Assembly (NCBI GenBank): GCA_023145655.1
Contig: JAGLDI010000168.1
Span: 1 to 6,647 of the forward strand
From: Desulfuromusa sp.
Lineage (GTDB): Bacteria; Desulfobacterota; Desulfuromonadia; Desulfuromonadales; Geopsychrobacteraceae
Reading direction: 5' to 3'
Length of the DNA: 6,647 nucleotides
Positions 5,604 through 6,647 of the stretch are shown piece after piece (the first letter of the stretch is position 1; every line of letters starts with the position of its first letter). A program made the translations under genes and the position numbers. The notes under the pieces are model-generated. The model searched no databases. It was given only the letters and a program-made list of their open reading frames with translations, and was not told the DNA's origin.

Positions 5604-6242
5604 ATGCAAACAATCAAACCCTGGCGGTTTTTAGTCATTATTGTTTTGCTTGGATTTACGGCATTCTATGTGTACTCACGTGCTGAAGCAGTTGTTCCTG
5701 TGCATACACCGTTTAATCAATTTCCGCAGCAGGTCGGTGAATGGAGTATGATCGGGGAGGCACGTTTTGATGAGCGGGTGCTCAAGGTTTTAAAACCAAC
5801 TGATTATTTGTCACGGACCTACCTCTCTGAGGAGGGGCAGAATTTATCCCTATATGTTGGTTATCACGATGGTGGGATTATGAGTGGGTCGATTCACTCT
5901 CCCAGACAGTGTCTGCCTGGAAGTGGTTGGAATCGTTTGTACAGCCAGGTGCGTAAGGTCAAGCTTGGTTCCCGGACAATTCCCTATATCAGTTCCTTCT
6001 ACCAGAAGGGGTTGGAAAAACAGCTGTTTTTATACTGGTTCCAGGTACGTGATCGTATTCTGACCAACGAATACACGTTAAAACTGGCGATAGCTCAAAA
6101 TGTACTGCTGTCAAACCGACGTGAGTCTTCTTTTATCCGTATTTCCTTGATGGCTACCGATCGTGAGGAAGAGGCGACCAAGGTGGGAGAGCAGTTTATT
6201 CGTGATTTTTATCCATCAATCAGAGCGACTTTACCCGAATAA
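5604..6242 (+). CDS. epsI: Exosortase-associated protein EpsI
   Basis: From the ATG at 5604 this encodes 212 residues: one N-terminal membrane anchor (approximately residues 6-23, WRFLVIIVLLGFTAFYVY) followed by a periplasmic domain. The domain carries the EpsI signature HSPRQCLPGSGW (about 114-125), with the conserved His and Cys, preceded by LYVGYHDG and followed by FLYWFQ and a charged C-terminal region. EpsI occurs either as a separate protein, as here, or fused to the C-terminus of the exosortase; its precise biochemical role in PEP-CTERM processing or exopolysaccharide export is not established. An upstream ATG at 5580, immediately after the exosortase TAA, would add eight polar residues and is possible. 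GGAGG at 5588-5592 (11 bases) and AAGG at 5595-5598 (5 bases) precede the chosen start. It is almost certainly translated from the exosortase mRNA, and its stop is 10 bp before the next gene. Confidence 0.9.
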   Translation: MQTIKPWRFLVIIVLLGFTAFYVYSRAEAVVPVHTPFNQFPQQVGEWSMIGEARFDERVLKVLKPTDYLSRTYLSEEGQNLSLYVGYHDGGIMSGSIHSPRQCLPGSGWNRLYSQVRKVKLGSRTIPYISSFYQKGLEKQLFLYWFQVRDRILTNEYTLKLAIAQNVLLSNRRESSFIRISLMATDREEEATKVGEQFIRDFYPSIRATLPE

Positions 6243-6252
6243 GTAGATACCT

Positions 6253-6647
6253 ATGGTGCAGGTGGTTTGTGTCAGTTTGTCGCTGGTTCTTGTTTCTGTT
6301 CTTGCGGTCTGTCTGTTGAAACAGAAAAGAACTCTGGCTGATATCTTTCTCCTCCTTGGATTGTTTCTCACGGCGACGATAGATCTTTTAGATAGTTTGT
6401 CTCTCTATCAGCCTGAGAACCTCTGGTCGCTGCGTTTTTACGGTTATCGACTGGAGACCATGCTTCCCCTCTCCTGGTTATTTTTCAGTCTGTTTTATTG
6501 CCGCTCACAGCAGTTGCGAAATCTCACCATCTTTACGCGAGTTGTGCTGCTATCAGCTGTTCTTTTCACCAGTATCACCTTTTGGATTCCCCTCGAGAAA
6601 CTCTATTTTTCACCCGATTTTGCCGAAGACAAACTCCTTTTTCTCGG
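6253..6647 (+). CDS. prsK: N-terminal membrane region of PrsK-type sensor histidine kinase, cut by window edge
   Basis: The reading frame opens at an ATG 10 bp after EpsI and continues to the window edge: 131 complete codons and no stop. The visible part is strongly hydrophobic, with likely membrane segments at about 3-22, 29-47, 69-82 and 93-111 separated by short polar loops, as in the long multi-spanning sensor region of PrsK, the XrtA/PEP-CTERM system histidine kinase. An in-frame TAG at 6244-6246 limits the start to this ATG or to GTG codons just inside. No kinase motif (H-box, N-box) is visible because the gene is truncated, so the name rests on gene order after xrtA-epsI and on the membrane topology. 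No good Shine-Dalgarno sequence is seen, consistent with coupling to epsI translation. PrsK is thought to act with the sigma54-dependent regulator PrsR to control PEP-CTERM and polysaccharide genes. Confidence 0.72.
   Translation, partial: MVQVVCVSLSLVLVSVLAVCLLKQKRTLADIFLLLGLFLTATIDLLDSLSLYQPENLWSLRFYGYRLETMLPLSWLFFSLFYCRSQQLRNLTIFTRVVLLSAVLFTSITFWIPLEKLYFSPDFAEDKLLFL

Overview
The window looks like part of an exopolysaccharide / protein-sorting locus of a Gram-negative bacterium that carries the exosortase A (XrtA, EpsH-type)/PEP-CTERM system. Gene content, moderate GC and a palindromic GCGGGAAT-type repeat would suit a deltaproteobacterium of the Desulfuromonadales type. That placement is an inference from gene content, not a marker-based assignment.

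Left part, minus strand (1-2060): a CapA-type metallophosphatase-like protein, cut by the left edge, lies downstream of an integral membrane VanZ-family protein that appears to consist of two diverged VanZ-like halves. Centre, plus strand: a near-consensus sigma70 promoter (2066-2094) sits at the start of the divergent vanZ-like gene and drives wecB, a complete non-hydrolysing UDP-GlcNAc 2-epimerase (2160-3272). After a 271-bp spacer with a weak terminator-like hairpin, a tandem 10-bp repeat and a possible sigma54 site comes an acyltransferase of the PEP-CTERM/exosortase-associated, autoinducer-synthase-like GNAT family (3544-4338).

The 416-bp gap at 4339-4754 holds no gene. It contains two adjacent palindromic elements. 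One is about 131 bp with imperfect terminal inverted repeats and an exact ATTCCC-N8-GGGAAT core. The other is about 100 bp with nested and mutually exclusive stems.

Right part, plus strand (4755-6647): a compact operon of exosortase (Cys/Arg/His active-site residues all present), EpsI, and the N-terminal membrane portion of a protein whose position and topology match the sensor histidine kinase PrsK, cut by the right edge. Read together: the epimerase supplies UDP-ManNAc for surface polysaccharide, CapA and the VanZ-like protein are plausible envelope or polymer accessory proteins, the exosortase and EpsI process PEP-CTERM proteins at the inner membrane, the acyltransferase makes an unknown acylated product, and PrsK would control expression. 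No PEP-CTERM substrate protein is encoded inside the window.
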